Assembly: GCA_016938515.1 (NCBI GenBank)
Contig: JAFGUM010000235.1
Coordinates: forward strand, 1 to 6,484
From: Spirochaetales bacterium
GTDB lineage: Bacteria > Spirochaetota > Spirochaetia > Treponematales > UBA12059
Length of the DNA stretch: 6,484 nt
Direction: 5' to 3'
The notes beneath the pieces are model-generated. The model worked only from the letters and a program-made list of their open reading frames with translations, searched no databases and was not told where the DNA came from. Shown here piece after piece: positions 1-6,452 of the stretch. The translations under genes were made by a program, and so were the position numbers. Position 1 is the stretch's first letter. The number at the start of each line of letters is the position of its first letter.

Positions 1-986
1 ACTGTCGATTCCGGTATCCCATCGCGGTTCGCGTCGTGCGCTATGGCACCCGAATACGATGAAAACACACGGGACAGCTCTGCTTTCGCCGATTCACTGG
101 ACAGCTGGGAAACGAGAGCTTCTATGGAGTCGATAGTCGGCACGTAGTCGCCAGAAAAGAGCTCCCGTATTGCCTGAGCTTCTCCAATGAGGCCAAGTCT
201 GAACGCCAGCACGGTAGCATCGGCACTCACCCCTCCATTGGCTCTGAACTCGCGCACCATAAAGCCAGATTGGCGCTGGTCTACCGCGTACGGAGCCAGC
301 GCTACGAGCACCGCGCTATCAGCGTCTTTGAGCGCGTCGAGTGACGCGAAGGCCGCTGCCACGACGCTGTCATCCGGTGAAGCCGAAAATGGTCTTTCGG
401 CATTGCGCAGCCACGCTATCAGTGGACGGGGATCCGCGGGATACCGGCGCAACGACGATAGTACTGCCGTAGCCGCGGCGTCGCGGTCACCTACGGCCAG
501 GCTGGCGATCGTGCGGACGAAAAGGGACTGGGAGCTCGGTGCCATGCCGTCGACATACCGCAAGGCTTCCTCTGGCCGACGCGTCCGCGCGAGCAGAGTC
601 GCGTATAATAGCCTGGCTTCGTCTCGTGAAAACAGCAGAAACTCACCACCCGTGAGGGCGGTCTGGAGCCTCGGGATTGCCGATGCCGGGCTTTCTCCTG
701 CCGAAAGCCCAACGAGAGCGCGCAGGTAATTGCCATCGGGGCTCGTTGGCTTGTACGACAGAGCCTCATCCAGCTGCTCTATCGCTTCCTGCGAGTAACC
801 AAGCGCAACGGTATCCCTGGCGCCCCTCGTCAGGGCTGCGCAGAGCAGCGCGTCGCGCTCGCGAGTATCAGTCTCCGCTATCGCGGCGACGCACACACAG
901 CTTATGAGCAGCGCCGCGGTGGCAAGGCGACTAGGCCTGCGCCGCCTCTGGGTCCTTGAATCCGAACAGAGCCTTGATATCGTCAT
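1..986 (-). CDS. Secreted or lipoprotein TPR-like protein of unknown function (C-terminus beyond the window)
   Basis: I do not recognise the family. The frame is open for 328 codons from ATG 986-984 to the left edge. The N-terminus has a basic stretch (residues 11-20, with RRRR) and a hydrophobic segment (about 21-37). The latter holds a possible lipobox LISC (27-30, Cys30) and, as an alternative, a signal peptidase I site after AIA (36-38). The protein is thus probably exported, either anchored as a lipoprotein or released to the periplasm. The mature part is Ala/Leu-rich and helical, with TPR-like units at about 60-95, 122-148 and 155-185 (for example GYSQEAIEQLDEAL and RPEEALRYVDGM). Near the visible end, DANRDG (about 318-323) resembles a calcium-binding DxNxDG loop. 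The start lies inside ftsH (56 bp overlap). It is chosen because AAGGAG sits 10 bases upstream and no later in-frame ATG keeps the signal peptide. The gene is likely translated from the ftsH mRNA. That it is a real gene is well supported; its role is unknown. Confidence 0.8.
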   Translation of the reverse strand, partial: MTISRLCSDSRTQRRRRPSRLATAALLISCVCVAAIAETDTRERDALLCAALTRGARDTVALGYSQEAIEQLDEALSYKPTSPDGNYLRALVGLSAGESPASAIPRLQTALTGGEFLLFSRDEARLLYATLLARTRRPEEALRYVDGMAPSSQSLFVRTIASLAVGDRDAAATAVLSSLRRYPADPRPLIAWLRNAERPFSASPDDSVVAAAFASLDALKDADSAVLVALAPYAVDQRQSGFMVREFRANGGVSADATVLAFRLGLIGEAQAIRELFSGDYVPTIDSIEALVSQLSSESAKAELSRVFSSYSGAIAHDANRDGIPEST

Positions 987-2799
987 CGAGCAGGGTCTCC
1001 TTACGGATAAGCTCTTCAGCCAGGCTGACAAGCTGGTCACGATGCTCGGTCAGAACGTCGAACGCCTTTTTCTTCGCTTCGTTGAGGATGCCAACGACGG
1101 CGCGGTCTATGCGCATCGCCGTATCCTCGGAATAGTCCTTGTGGCGGGCTATCTCCTTGCCGATGAAAATGGGCTCTTCTTCCTGCCCGTATGCTACCGG
1201 TCCGAGTTCTTCGGCCATGCCCCATTCGCACGCCATCTTGCGCGCGAGATCAGTAGCTTGCCTGAGATCCTGCGCCGTTCCGGTAGTCGTTTCACCGTAG
1301 ACGATAGTCTCGGCGGCGTACCCTCCGTAAGCGATGACTATCCTGTCGCGGATCCAGCCGCGTACCTTGGAGTACGAATCCCGCTCCGGCAAGGAGAAGG
1401 CCAGGCCGAGCGCCCGTCCACGTGGCACTATGGTAACCTTGTGTAAAGGATCGGCGTGTTGCAGGTAATAGTGAAGCAGCGCGTGGCCGGCTTCATGGTA
1501 CGCTGTTGCCTTTTTCTCTTCCTCGGAAATCACCAGAGAGGTTCTGGCGATGCCCATGAGTATCTTGTCCCGGGCTTCTTCAAAATCCAGCATCTCTACG
1601 CTTTCCAGCCCCCGGCGGACGGCAAACAGCGTAGCTTCGTTGACCATGTTCGCCAGATCCGCGCCGCTCATACCCGGCGTAGCTCTCGCCAGCCTCTGGG
1701 CGTCTACGTCCGCGGCGGTTGGCACCTTGGCCATGTGGATTTTAAGTATGTCTTCCCGTTCCTGTATATCCGGCATGGCTACGATGACCTGCCTGTCGAA
1801 TCTGCCGGGCCGCAGCAGCGCGGGGTCTAGTACGTCCGGGCGGTTTGTGGCCGCCAGGATGATGACCCCATCCTTGGTATCGAAGCCATCCATCTCCACG
1901 AGCATCTGATTGAGCGTCTGCTCGCGCTCGTCATGGCCACCGCCGTATCCAGCCCCGCGCGTGCGCCCGACGGCGTCGAGTTCATCGATAAACAGAATGC
2001 ACGGCGCGCTCTTGCGGCCCTGTTCGAACAGGTCGCGCACGCGGCTGGCCCCGACGCCAACAAACATTTCCACAAAATCGGAGCCTGACATATGAAAGAA
2101 CGGCACGCCAGCTTCTCCGGCTACCGCCTTGGCGAGCAGCGTCTTGCCGGTACCTGGCATGCCAACGAGCAGTACACCCTTGGGTATGCGTGCGCCCATC
2201 TTTACGAATTTCTGAGGATTTTTGAGGTAGTCTACCACTTCAAGAAGCTCGTATTTGGCTTCTTTCTGTCCGGCTACATCGGCGAACGTAATTTTGGTAT
2301 CGCTACCTTGATAGCGCTTCGCCCGGCTTTTGCCAAAGCTGAAAGCCTTGTTGTTGCCCTGCATCTGCCTGAAAATCATCCAGATGAGGAAAAAGCCAAA
2401 CACCCAGGGAAACAACTCTGCCAGCAGGCGAAGCGGACTGACGTCCGCGACCGCTCCCTCGACTTTTACCCCGCGGGCGGCGAGATCGTCGAGCAGGCCA
2501 TCATCCTGATAAGGAATAAGCGTGCTGAATTGCTGGGAATCGCCTGCGCGCCCCTTGAGCGTACCCTGGATAACACGCTGGTCCACTATACGGACCGAAT
2601 CGACGTTACCTTCTTCAAGGTGGGCTAAAAACGTCGAATACGGGATGCTGGGCAGTGAAGCCGTTCCATCCATCAAAAAGAGCGCAACCGAAGCCATGAG
2701 GAGCCCAGCGAATACGATGAGCGACAGTCGCGCGCCCCGCGGAGGTCCTGATTCTGGCCCTCCTGGGCGCTTCGGGGAATTCTTATCATCAAATTGCAT
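931..2799 (-). CDS. ftsH: ATP-dependent zinc metalloprotease FtsH
   Basis: This is a membrane-anchored AAA+ protease that unfolds and degrades misassembled membrane proteins and selected cytosolic regulators as a hexamer. The 622-residue length is usual. In order it has a short Pro/Gly-rich cytoplasmic N-terminus, a first membrane segment (about 25-43), an extracytoplasmic domain (about 44-127), a second membrane segment (about 126-144), the AAA+ ATPase, and the M41 peptidase. Visible motifs are Walker A GMPGTGKT (213-220, with Met where Pro is usual), pore motif FVGVG (246-250), Walker B ILFIDELD (268-275), and the second region of homology with Asn319 and arginine fingers Arg330/Arg333. The zinc site has HEAGH (435-439), with Asp511 in TAQDL as the likely third ligand. 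The start overlaps the tilS end by 11 bp. AAAGGAG lies inside tilS but 12 bases from the ATG, a long gap that suggests translational coupling. In the peptidase domain GGY (492-494) replaces the more common GGR; all catalytic residues are intact. Confidence 0.98.
   Translation of the reverse strand: MQFDDKNSPKRPGGPESGPPRGARLSLIVFAGLLMASVALFLMDGTASLPSIPYSTFLAHLEEGNVDSVRIVDQRVIQGTLKGRAGDSQQFSTLIPYQDDGLLDDLAARGVKVEGAVADVSPLRLLAELFPWVFGFFLIWMIFRQMQGNNKAFSFGKSRAKRYQGSDTKITFADVAGQKEAKYELLEVVDYLKNPQKFVKMGARIPKGVLLVGMPGTGKTLLAKAVAGEAGVPFFHMSGSDFVEMFVGVGASRVRDLFEQGRKSAPCILFIDELDAVGRTRGAGYGGGHDEREQTLNQMLVEMDGFDTKDGVIILAATNRPDVLDPALLRPGRFDRQVIVAMPDIQEREDILKIHMAKVPTAADVDAQRLARATPGMSGADLANMVNEATLFAVRRGLESVEMLDFEEARDKILMGIARTSLVISEEEKKATAYHEAGHALLHYYLQHADPLHKVTIVPRGRALGLAFSLPERDSYSKVRGWIRDRIVIAYGGYAAETIVYGETTTGTAQDLRQATDLARKMACEWGMAEELGPVAYGQEEEPIFIGKEIARHKDYSEDTAMRIDRAVVGILNEAKKKAFDVLTEHRDQLVSLAEELIRKETLLDDDIKALFGFKDPEAAQA
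997..1002 (-). promoter_or_regulatory. Ribosome binding site for the TPR-like gene, inside ftsH
   Basis: AAGGAG on the minus strand lies 10 bases before the ATG at 986-984. It sits within the last 25 codons of ftsH. It supports the nested start and suggests that translation of the downstream gene is coupled to that of ftsH. Confidence 0.6.
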
Positions 2800-4240
2800 C
2801 GGTACGCGCGTCTCCTTTCAATTCAAATGCGACAAAGCCAGCCGGTGGCGTCGCGGAAACCAGATCATTCTGCCTGTAGATGTCGCGGCATCCCAGCCGC
2901 GACGCGAGTACCGCCACTATTCCGCGGCCGTCCTCAATTACTGGAACGGCACCACGGGCGGACACGGGTATCCCCAGTTCCGAAAGCAGCGAATCGACCA
3001 TCTTGGTGCCTGAACCGAGAGCAACCCCATCGCCGGGGCGTCTCGACCGTATCCATAACGGCCACGTAAACGCGTCGCGGCGCAGCCCCGGAGGAGAGTC
3101 ATGAGAGTATACCCTACACGAGAGGGTCTTGCCTATTCGATAGTCTCCGGCTCCATCTATGACAATGCTGAAGCCGTCAGCATCGGTTGCTGCGCTGGTA
3201 GCCGTCCTCTCGTCACGGAGCGCTCTGGCGTAGATCGCGCCAGAGTCCCTGGTAAACTCGATGCCAGCACCCGATGCGAGCCTTCCGGTTATCTTGGCAG
3301 AACGCGCGGCGGCCATCACGAGACGCCACGGCAATCGTGCTACTCCCAGAGGTTCCGCAACGGCGTACAGAGCCCGCGCGCGCACCGCTAGCGGCGCCGC
3401 GTCAAAGGCGACGGCGTCTAGCCGAAGCGCGGTGTACCCGTCTGCCGGCTCTTCGGGCGACGCTTTCGCGACCATAGCTTCAGCCATGGCGGATAGGGCG
3501 TCTTCGTCCACGTGCGCTTTCTCCGCCAGCGTCGCCAGAGACGTGTCCATAGCCGGAAATATGGAGCGCATCGCGGGTAGAAGCTCGTGTCGCACCCTGT
3601 TGCGCAGGTACAGGTCAGAATTGTTCGTAGAGTCCTGTCTGTACGCCTGTCCCCTTGACGCCAGATACGACAGGATATCGGCTCTGCTTACCGACAGCAA
3701 CGGACGCCCCACCAGGCCGTGCAACGCCGGTACGCCACGCAAACCCGCTATGCCAGAACCCGTACAGAATCGCATGACCATAGTCTCGACAACATCATCG
3801 GCGTTGTGGCCGGTGAGGACGATAGCGCAGGATTCGGCACTCCTGGCACGCTCCAGAGCCTTATAGCGAAAATTCCTCGCCGCCGCCTCAATGCCACCCT
3901 CCGCTCTCGCCCTGCGCTGGATTTCTCCGCGCGTAATTTCTTCTATGAACAAGGGAACGCCGAGATTCCTGCACAATGTCTCCACAAACGAGCGTTCTTC
4001 CGCCAGCTCCCCCGCCGGACGAATCGCGTGGTCCACCCAGCACGCAGAAACCTCGAGCCGCGCGGCGTCAGAAACCTGCAGAGTCGCGAGCAGGGTAGCT
4101 ACCGAATCCGGCCCACCGGACAGGGCGACGAGCACACGCGAATCTACAATATAGTGGTCTGCGAGGAAACGCAGCACCGCAGCGGGCACAGGATCGGCTG
4201 TTCCTGCGTTCTGGGCTGAGCCTGGAGTGGTTCGAGGCAT
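2789..4240 (-). CDS. tilS: tRNA(Ile)-lysidine synthetase TilS
   Basis: This enzyme uses ATP and lysine to change C34 of the CAU-anticodon tRNA-Ile to lysidine, which switches the tRNA from AUG to AUA decoding and from Met to Ile charging. It acts in the cytoplasm and is normally essential. With the ATG at 4240 the protein is 483 residues. It carries the N-type ATP pyrophosphatase P-loop SGGPDS (41-46), the conserved GHNADDVVET (144-153), and the DSTN...RNRVRHELLP stretch (203-222) that ends the catalytic domain. The C-terminal TilS domain has SRRPGD (399-404) followed by GTK and ELGIP. Start choice: an in-frame ATG at 4255 would add MTEAR, but GGAGG lies 5 bases before the ATG at 4240 and nothing as good precedes 4255. 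The end overlaps ftsH by 11 bp, the tilS-ftsH arrangement also seen in Borrelia and, with hprT between, in Bacillus. Confidence 0.95.
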   Translation of the reverse strand: MPRTTPGSAQNAGTADPVPAAVLRFLADHYIVDSRVLVALSGGPDSVATLLATLQVSDAARLEVSACWVDHAIRPAGELAEERSFVETLCRNLGVPLFIEEITRGEIQRRARAEGGIEAAARNFRYKALERARSAESCAIVLTGHNADDVVETMVMRFCTGSGIAGLRGVPALHGLVGRPLLSVSRADILSYLASRGQAYRQDSTNNSDLYLRNRVRHELLPAMRSIFPAMDTSLATLAEKAHVDEDALSAMAEAMVAKASPEEPADGYTALRLDAVAFDAAPLAVRARALYAVAEPLGVARLPWRLVMAAARSAKITGRLASGAGIEFTRDSGAIYARALRDERTATSAATDADGFSIVIDGAGDYRIGKTLSCRVYSHDSPPGLRRDAFTWPLWIRSRRPGDGVALGSGTKMVDSLLSELGIPVSARGAVPVIEDGRGIVAVLASRLGCRDIYRQNDLVSATPPAGFVAFELKGDARTDAI

Positions 4241-4245
4241 ACGGG

Positions 4246-4250
4246 CCTCC
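4246..4250 (-). promoter_or_regulatory. Ribosome binding site that decides the tilS start
   Basis: GGAGG on the minus strand lies 5 bases before the ATG at 4240-4238. It falls within the five-codon stretch between the two candidate ATGs, so it favours the shorter protein. Confidence 0.7.
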
Positions 4251-4272
4251 GTCATTTACCTGCGGATGAAAC

Positions 4273-4306
4273 GGACGGGACCGCCATTGTGGGCGGTCCC
4301 GCGTCC
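4273..4306 (-). terminator. Strong GC hairpin between rplY and tilS, terminator or attenuator
   Basis: A perfect 10-bp stem (4276-4285 with 4292-4301) closes a 6-base loop. Three further pairs (4273-4275 with 4304-4306) lie beyond a two-base bulge. On the minus strand the hairpin begins 18 bases after the rplY stop and is followed only by GTTTCATCC, so the U-tract is poor. I infer a leaky rho-independent terminator, or a 3'-end stabiliser for rplY mRNA, with read-through feeding tilS-ftsH. I found no convincing promoter for tilS in the 69 bp between the long tilS frame and rplY. Confidence 0.65.
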
Positions 4307-4324
4307 TTGGAGAAGGAAAATTGC

Positions 4325-4957
4325 TTACTTCGCGGGGGTAGCGGCTTCAGCAGCGGGAGCCGCTTCGGTCGCGGCAGCGGTTTCTGCGGTGGCTGCAGCC
4401 AGGTCGGCCTTGGCAAACTTGACGAGGACGACGACCTGATCGGCGGCGCTCAGCACCTTTACGCTCTCCGCGTGGACTATGTCTCGCACGTGGATGGAAT
4501 GGTTGGCTTCAAGCGCGCTGATGTCCACCTCAAACTTCTCGGGCATGTCCTTGGGAAGGCACTCGACCTCGATCTCGTGCACCGGATTCTCGAGGATACC
4601 ACCATTCCTTACACCGATAGAGCTGCCTACGAGGTGAACCGGCACGTTGGCGCGAATGGCCACACCGCTCTCAACCTCGAAAAAATCGACGTGCAGGATC
4701 TTGCCGTGCAACCAGTCAATTTGCCTGTCCTTGATAAGGCAGTCGTATGACTTCGCGTCGACATTAAGCTTGATAATGGTACTCTCTGAGACGCCTTCTA
4801 CGGCTTTCTGGAATTCCTTGGCGTTCAAAGCTACGGGGGTAGCCGTACCGTGACGGTTATAAACAACGGCGGGAATGCCGCCGTTCCTGCGCAACGTGTT
4901 CAGGGCTCCTTTGGTGCCTATCTCTCGCGCGCCGGCGTTTACTACGTGCTGGCTCAT
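4325..4957 (-). CDS. rplY: 50S ribosomal protein L25 (Ctc/TL5 family, two-domain form)
   Basis: This protein binds 5S rRNA in the large subunit. The 210-residue length fits the long Ctc/TL5 form rather than the roughly 94-residue E. coli L25. The N-terminal 5S-binding domain spans about 5-91 and includes GTKGALNTLRRNGGIPAVVY (14-33), the family's conserved opening. A beta-rich TL5 domain follows (about 95-182), with the typical LENPVHEIEVECLPKDMPE region (122-140). It ends in an Ala/Glu/Thr low-complexity tail (about 182-210). The ATG at 4957 is chosen because AGGAG lies 7 bases upstream; a GTG five codons earlier has no such site. The gene starts 36 bp after tRNA-Gln and is probably on the same transcript. 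In Borrelia and Bacillus pth follows directly; here only a hairpin lies between rplY and tilS. Confidence 0.95.
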   Translation of the reverse strand: MSQHVVNAGAREIGTKGALNTLRRNGGIPAVVYNRHGTATPVALNAKEFQKAVEGVSESTIIKLNVDAKSYDCLIKDRQIDWLHGKILHVDFFEVESGVAIRANVPVHLVGSSIGVRNGGILENPVHEIEVECLPKDMPEKFEVDISALEANHSIHVRDIVHAESVKVLSAADQVVVLVKFAKADLAAATAETAAATEAAPAAEAATPAK

Positions 4958-4993
4958 GGATGATCTCCTCACTACTGGGCGAAATTTTCAGCG

Positions 4994-5065
4994 TTGGGAC
5001 GGCAGGATTCGAACCTGCGAATGGCGGAACCAAAGCCCGCTGACTTACCTCTTGTCGACGTCCCA
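4994..5065 (-). tRNA. tRNA-Gln, anticodon UUG
   Basis: The 72 bases fold into a full cloverleaf. The 7-bp acceptor is TGGGACG/CGTCCCA, with the U1-A72 pair typical of bacterial tRNA-Gln. The D arm is GAC/GTC around AAGAGGTAA, and the anticodon stem is GCGGG/TCCGC with loop CTTTGGT. The variable loop is CATTC, and the T arm is GCAGG/CCTGC around TTCGAAT. The anticodon is TTG, which reads CAA and, by wobble, CAG. The base at position 73 is A, followed by CGC, so CCA is not encoded and must be added after transcription. The gene sits between spoVG and rplY with its own promoter upstream. Confidence 0.97.
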
Positions 5066-5068
5066 GTG

Positions 5069-5091
5069 GTACGTCGCCATAGGGGACGTAC
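5069..5091 (-). repeat. Inverted repeat in the tRNA-Gln leader
   Basis: A perfect 7-bp inverted repeat GTACGTC/GACGTAC (5069-5075 and 5085-5091) has a 9-base spacer. It lies between the predicted transcription start (about 5093) and the mature tRNA 5' end at 5065, so it would form a hairpin at the very start of the precursor. Part of its 5' arm can also pair with the tRNA acceptor strand (5083-5089 with 5058-5064). Confidence 0.55.
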
Positions 5092-5099
5092 GGCGCATA

Positions 5100-5129
5100 G
5101 TTATACCCCATGAAGGCGCATCGTGTCAC
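5100..5129 (-). promoter_or_regulatory. Sigma-70-type promoter for tRNA-Gln (and probably rplY)
   Basis: The -35 element GTGACA (5124-5129, 5 of 6 consensus) and the -10 element TATAAC (5100-5105, 5 of 6) are separated by 18 bp. Transcription would start near 5093, leaving a leader of about 28 bases. The remaining part of the spoVG-tRNA gap (132 bp in all) contains only a weak AT-rich 6-bp inverted repeat overlapping the spoVG stop (5186-5191/5198-5203) and no clear terminator. Confidence 0.65.
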
Positions 5130-5197
5130 GGGGGTACGCCGACATTGCCGCGATCAGCCGGGCCGCGCTCGCAAGGCGACGGTTGGATTGATTATTC

Positions 5198-5476
5198 TCA
5201 ATCTTCCACGACTTCTGGAGAGTTCTCGCCCCTGGCAAACGATTGCACGATGGCATCCTGGAGGCGCGTCCGGAATTCGGGGCTTATCGGGTGCGCAATA
5301 TCCTTGTATTCACCCGTCTTCGTCTTCCTGCTCGGCATCGCGATGAAGACACCAGTCTTCCCCTCGATGACCTTGACGTTGTGAATGACGAAGCACTCAT
5401 CGAAGGTGACGGTTACGTACGCTTTGAGCTTGCCTTCGCCGCTAACCCTGCGGATGCGAATGTCGGTGATGTCCAT
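5198..5476 (-). CDS. spoVG: SpoVG family nucleic-acid-binding regulator
   Basis: SpoVG is a small dimeric DNA- and RNA-binding protein. It was named for Bacillus spore cortex formation but is widespread in non-sporulating bacteria, including spirochaetes, where it acts as a regulator. The 92-residue product follows the family pattern closely: [11 protein letters not shown] at the start, [20 protein letters not shown] (27-46), [18 protein letters not shown] (47-64), and a helical C-terminus [12 protein letters not shown] (69-80). The ATG at 5476 matches the conserved start and has AAGGAGAAGG upstream. An extension to 5518 would be arginine-rich, is unlike the family, and reaches almost back to the ispE stop. 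The gap to ispE is 44 bp with no clear promoter, so I infer co-transcription with ispE. Its targets in this organism cannot be read from the sequence. Confidence 0.95.
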   Translation of the reverse strand: MDITDIRIRRVSGEGKLKAYVTVTFDECFVIHNVKVIEGKTGVFIAMPSRKTKTGEYKDIAHPISPEFRTRLQDAIVQSFARGENSPEVVED

Positions 5477-5520
5477 ACGGAGCCTTCTCCTTAACCCGAT
5501 CAGACGATAACTGCGCAATT

Positions 5521-6417
5521 CTATATCGAGACTGGAAGCCGCGCAAGCGGAAAGGCGACGTGCGCAGAATATAGTCGCGATACTACGCGCTCCGCGCGTT
5601 GCGCTGCTTCCGTTGATGGGTATACTCCGTAGACAGTACTACCTGAACCACTCATGGACACGAAAGAAGCACCAGTACTGGTTATCGTAGCCCTACACGG
5701 CTCCAGCCCTGGATAGTCTGGAAGCAGCGCGTCGTAAAAGTCGTTGCGAAATGGCCACTGCCCTGGATCGCGTCGGTGATACTCGTCCAGGATGAAGTCC
5801 AGATCCGCGGTGGGCGGGGCACTATGAGCCATATTTGCCCGTGCGGCGTCCAGAAGAGCGTAGGCTCTGGCGGTATTGATTGAAAAACCAGGTTCAACGA
5901 GGAGAACAGCGTAGTCGACCCGCCCCGATACTGGCCTAACGAACTCCCCTCGCCCTGTTACTGCCGCGCAGGCTGAGAGCAGAAAAAATGGCACGTCAGA
6001 GCCAACTTCCGCGGCGATAGAGCGAAGCGTTGCCGGTTCTACGCGTCCTGGCAACAACGCTGCCAGACCAGCCAAAACGGTAGCGGCGTCGCTAGAACCG
6101 CCACCGAGCCCCGCCCCGGCAGGAATTTTCTTTTCTATGCTTATGCGCACTCCTGGCAGCGCGTCGCCAGCCCTGTTCGCCGCGGCAGCAAAAAAGGCAG
6201 TGGCAGCGAGCCAGGCGGTATTTTTCTCCGCCGGACAATCAAGCGTGGCGTCTACGCTTACCGTATTCTCCGGCACCAGCTCCAGGCGTATGGAATCATA
6301 CAGTGAGACAGCCTGAAACAGGCTGGCGATTTCATGAAAACCGTCAGGCCTGCGCCCGCCGATAGCCAGATGCAGGTTTATTTTAGCCGGAGCCCGTAGC
6401 TCCAGGGCGTGTTTCAT
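5521..6417 (-). CDS. ispE: 4-diphosphocytidyl-2-C-methyl-D-erythritol kinase IspE
   Basis: This GHMP-superfamily kinase uses ATP to phosphorylate the 2-hydroxyl of CDP-methylerythritol, the fourth step of the MEP (non-mevalonate) isoprenoid pathway, in the cytoplasm. From ATG 6417 it has 298 residues, close to the usual 280-300. It shows APAKINLHL (9-17, substrate-binding and catalytic Lys12), RRPDGFHEI (22-30), the glycine-rich ATP loop [14 protein letters not shown] (99-112), GSDVPFF with the catalytic Asp141, TGRGE (154-158), and the late GHMP motif [10 protein letters not shown] (255-264). In-frame ATGs at 6444 and 6468 would add residues rich in Cys/Ser before the conserved start. They would also put coding sequence over the promoter, so I reject them. 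No ribosome binding site at normal spacing precedes 6417; GGAG is 13 bases away. See the promoter entry for a possible leaderless mRNA. The gene implies that the organism uses the MEP route. Confidence 0.95.
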   Translation of the reverse strand: MKHALELRAPAKINLHLAIGGRRPDGFHEIASLFQAVSLYDSIRLELVPENTVSVDATLDCPAEKNTAWLAATAFFAAAANRAGDALPGVRISIEKKIPAGAGLGGGSSDAATVLAGLAALLPGRVEPATLRSIAAEVGSDVPFFLLSACAAVTGRGEFVRPVSGRVDYAVLLVEPGFSINTARAYALLDAARANMAHSAPPTADLDFILDEYHRRDPGQWPFRNDFYDALLPDYPGLEPCRATITSTGASFVSMSGSGSTVYGVYPSTEAAQRAERVVSRLYSAHVAFPLARLPVSI

Positions 6418-6423
6418 CGCACA

Positions 6424-6452
6424 AGTATAGCTCCGCGAAGGCATGGAGGCAA
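6424..6452 (-). promoter_or_regulatory. Sigma-70-type promoter for ispE
   Basis: The -35 element TTGCCT (6447-6452) and the -10 element TATACT (6424-6429) are separated by an ideal 17 bp. The -10 element ends 6 bases before the ispE ATG, so transcription would start at about the A of that ATG (6417). It probably drives ispE and spoVG. The remaining bases to the right edge (6453-6484) are AT-rich and show nothing I can name. Confidence 0.6.

Noticed and set aside
187..729. Plus-strand 180-codon frame opposite the TPR-like gene
   Set aside because: The translation is Ser/Ala/Arg-rich and featureless, while the minus strand encodes a coherent signal peptide plus helical repeats through the same region.
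904..1446. Plus-strand open frame opposite the ftsH 3' end
   Set aside because: It lies entirely antisense to ftsH and has no recognisable motif or ribosome binding site. It is a by-product of GC-rich codon usage on the other strand.
2092..2628. Plus-strand open frame opposite the FtsH N-terminal half
   Set aside because: It is antisense to the FtsH membrane and Walker A region, and its composition follows the complementary strand rather than a protein family.
4289..4750. Plus-strand open frame with a Gly/Ser-rich start
   Set aside because: The Gly/Ser-rich stretch is the complement of the L25 Ala-rich tail; the frame is antisense to rplY.
4857..5129. Minus-strand 90-codon frame spanning tRNA-Gln
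   Set aside because: It runs through a complete tRNA gene and into rplY in another frame, so it cannot be a conserved protein.
5186..5203. Inverted repeat GATTGA/TCAATC at the spoVG stop as a terminator
   Set aside because: The stem is only 6 bp and AT-rich, includes the stop codon, and is not followed by a T-run.
5477..5520. Possible promoter between ispE and spoVG (TTGCGC, 17 bp, GTTAAG)
   Set aside because: The -10 element matches only 3 of 6 consensus bases and overlaps the ribosome binding region; co-transcription with ispE is simpler.
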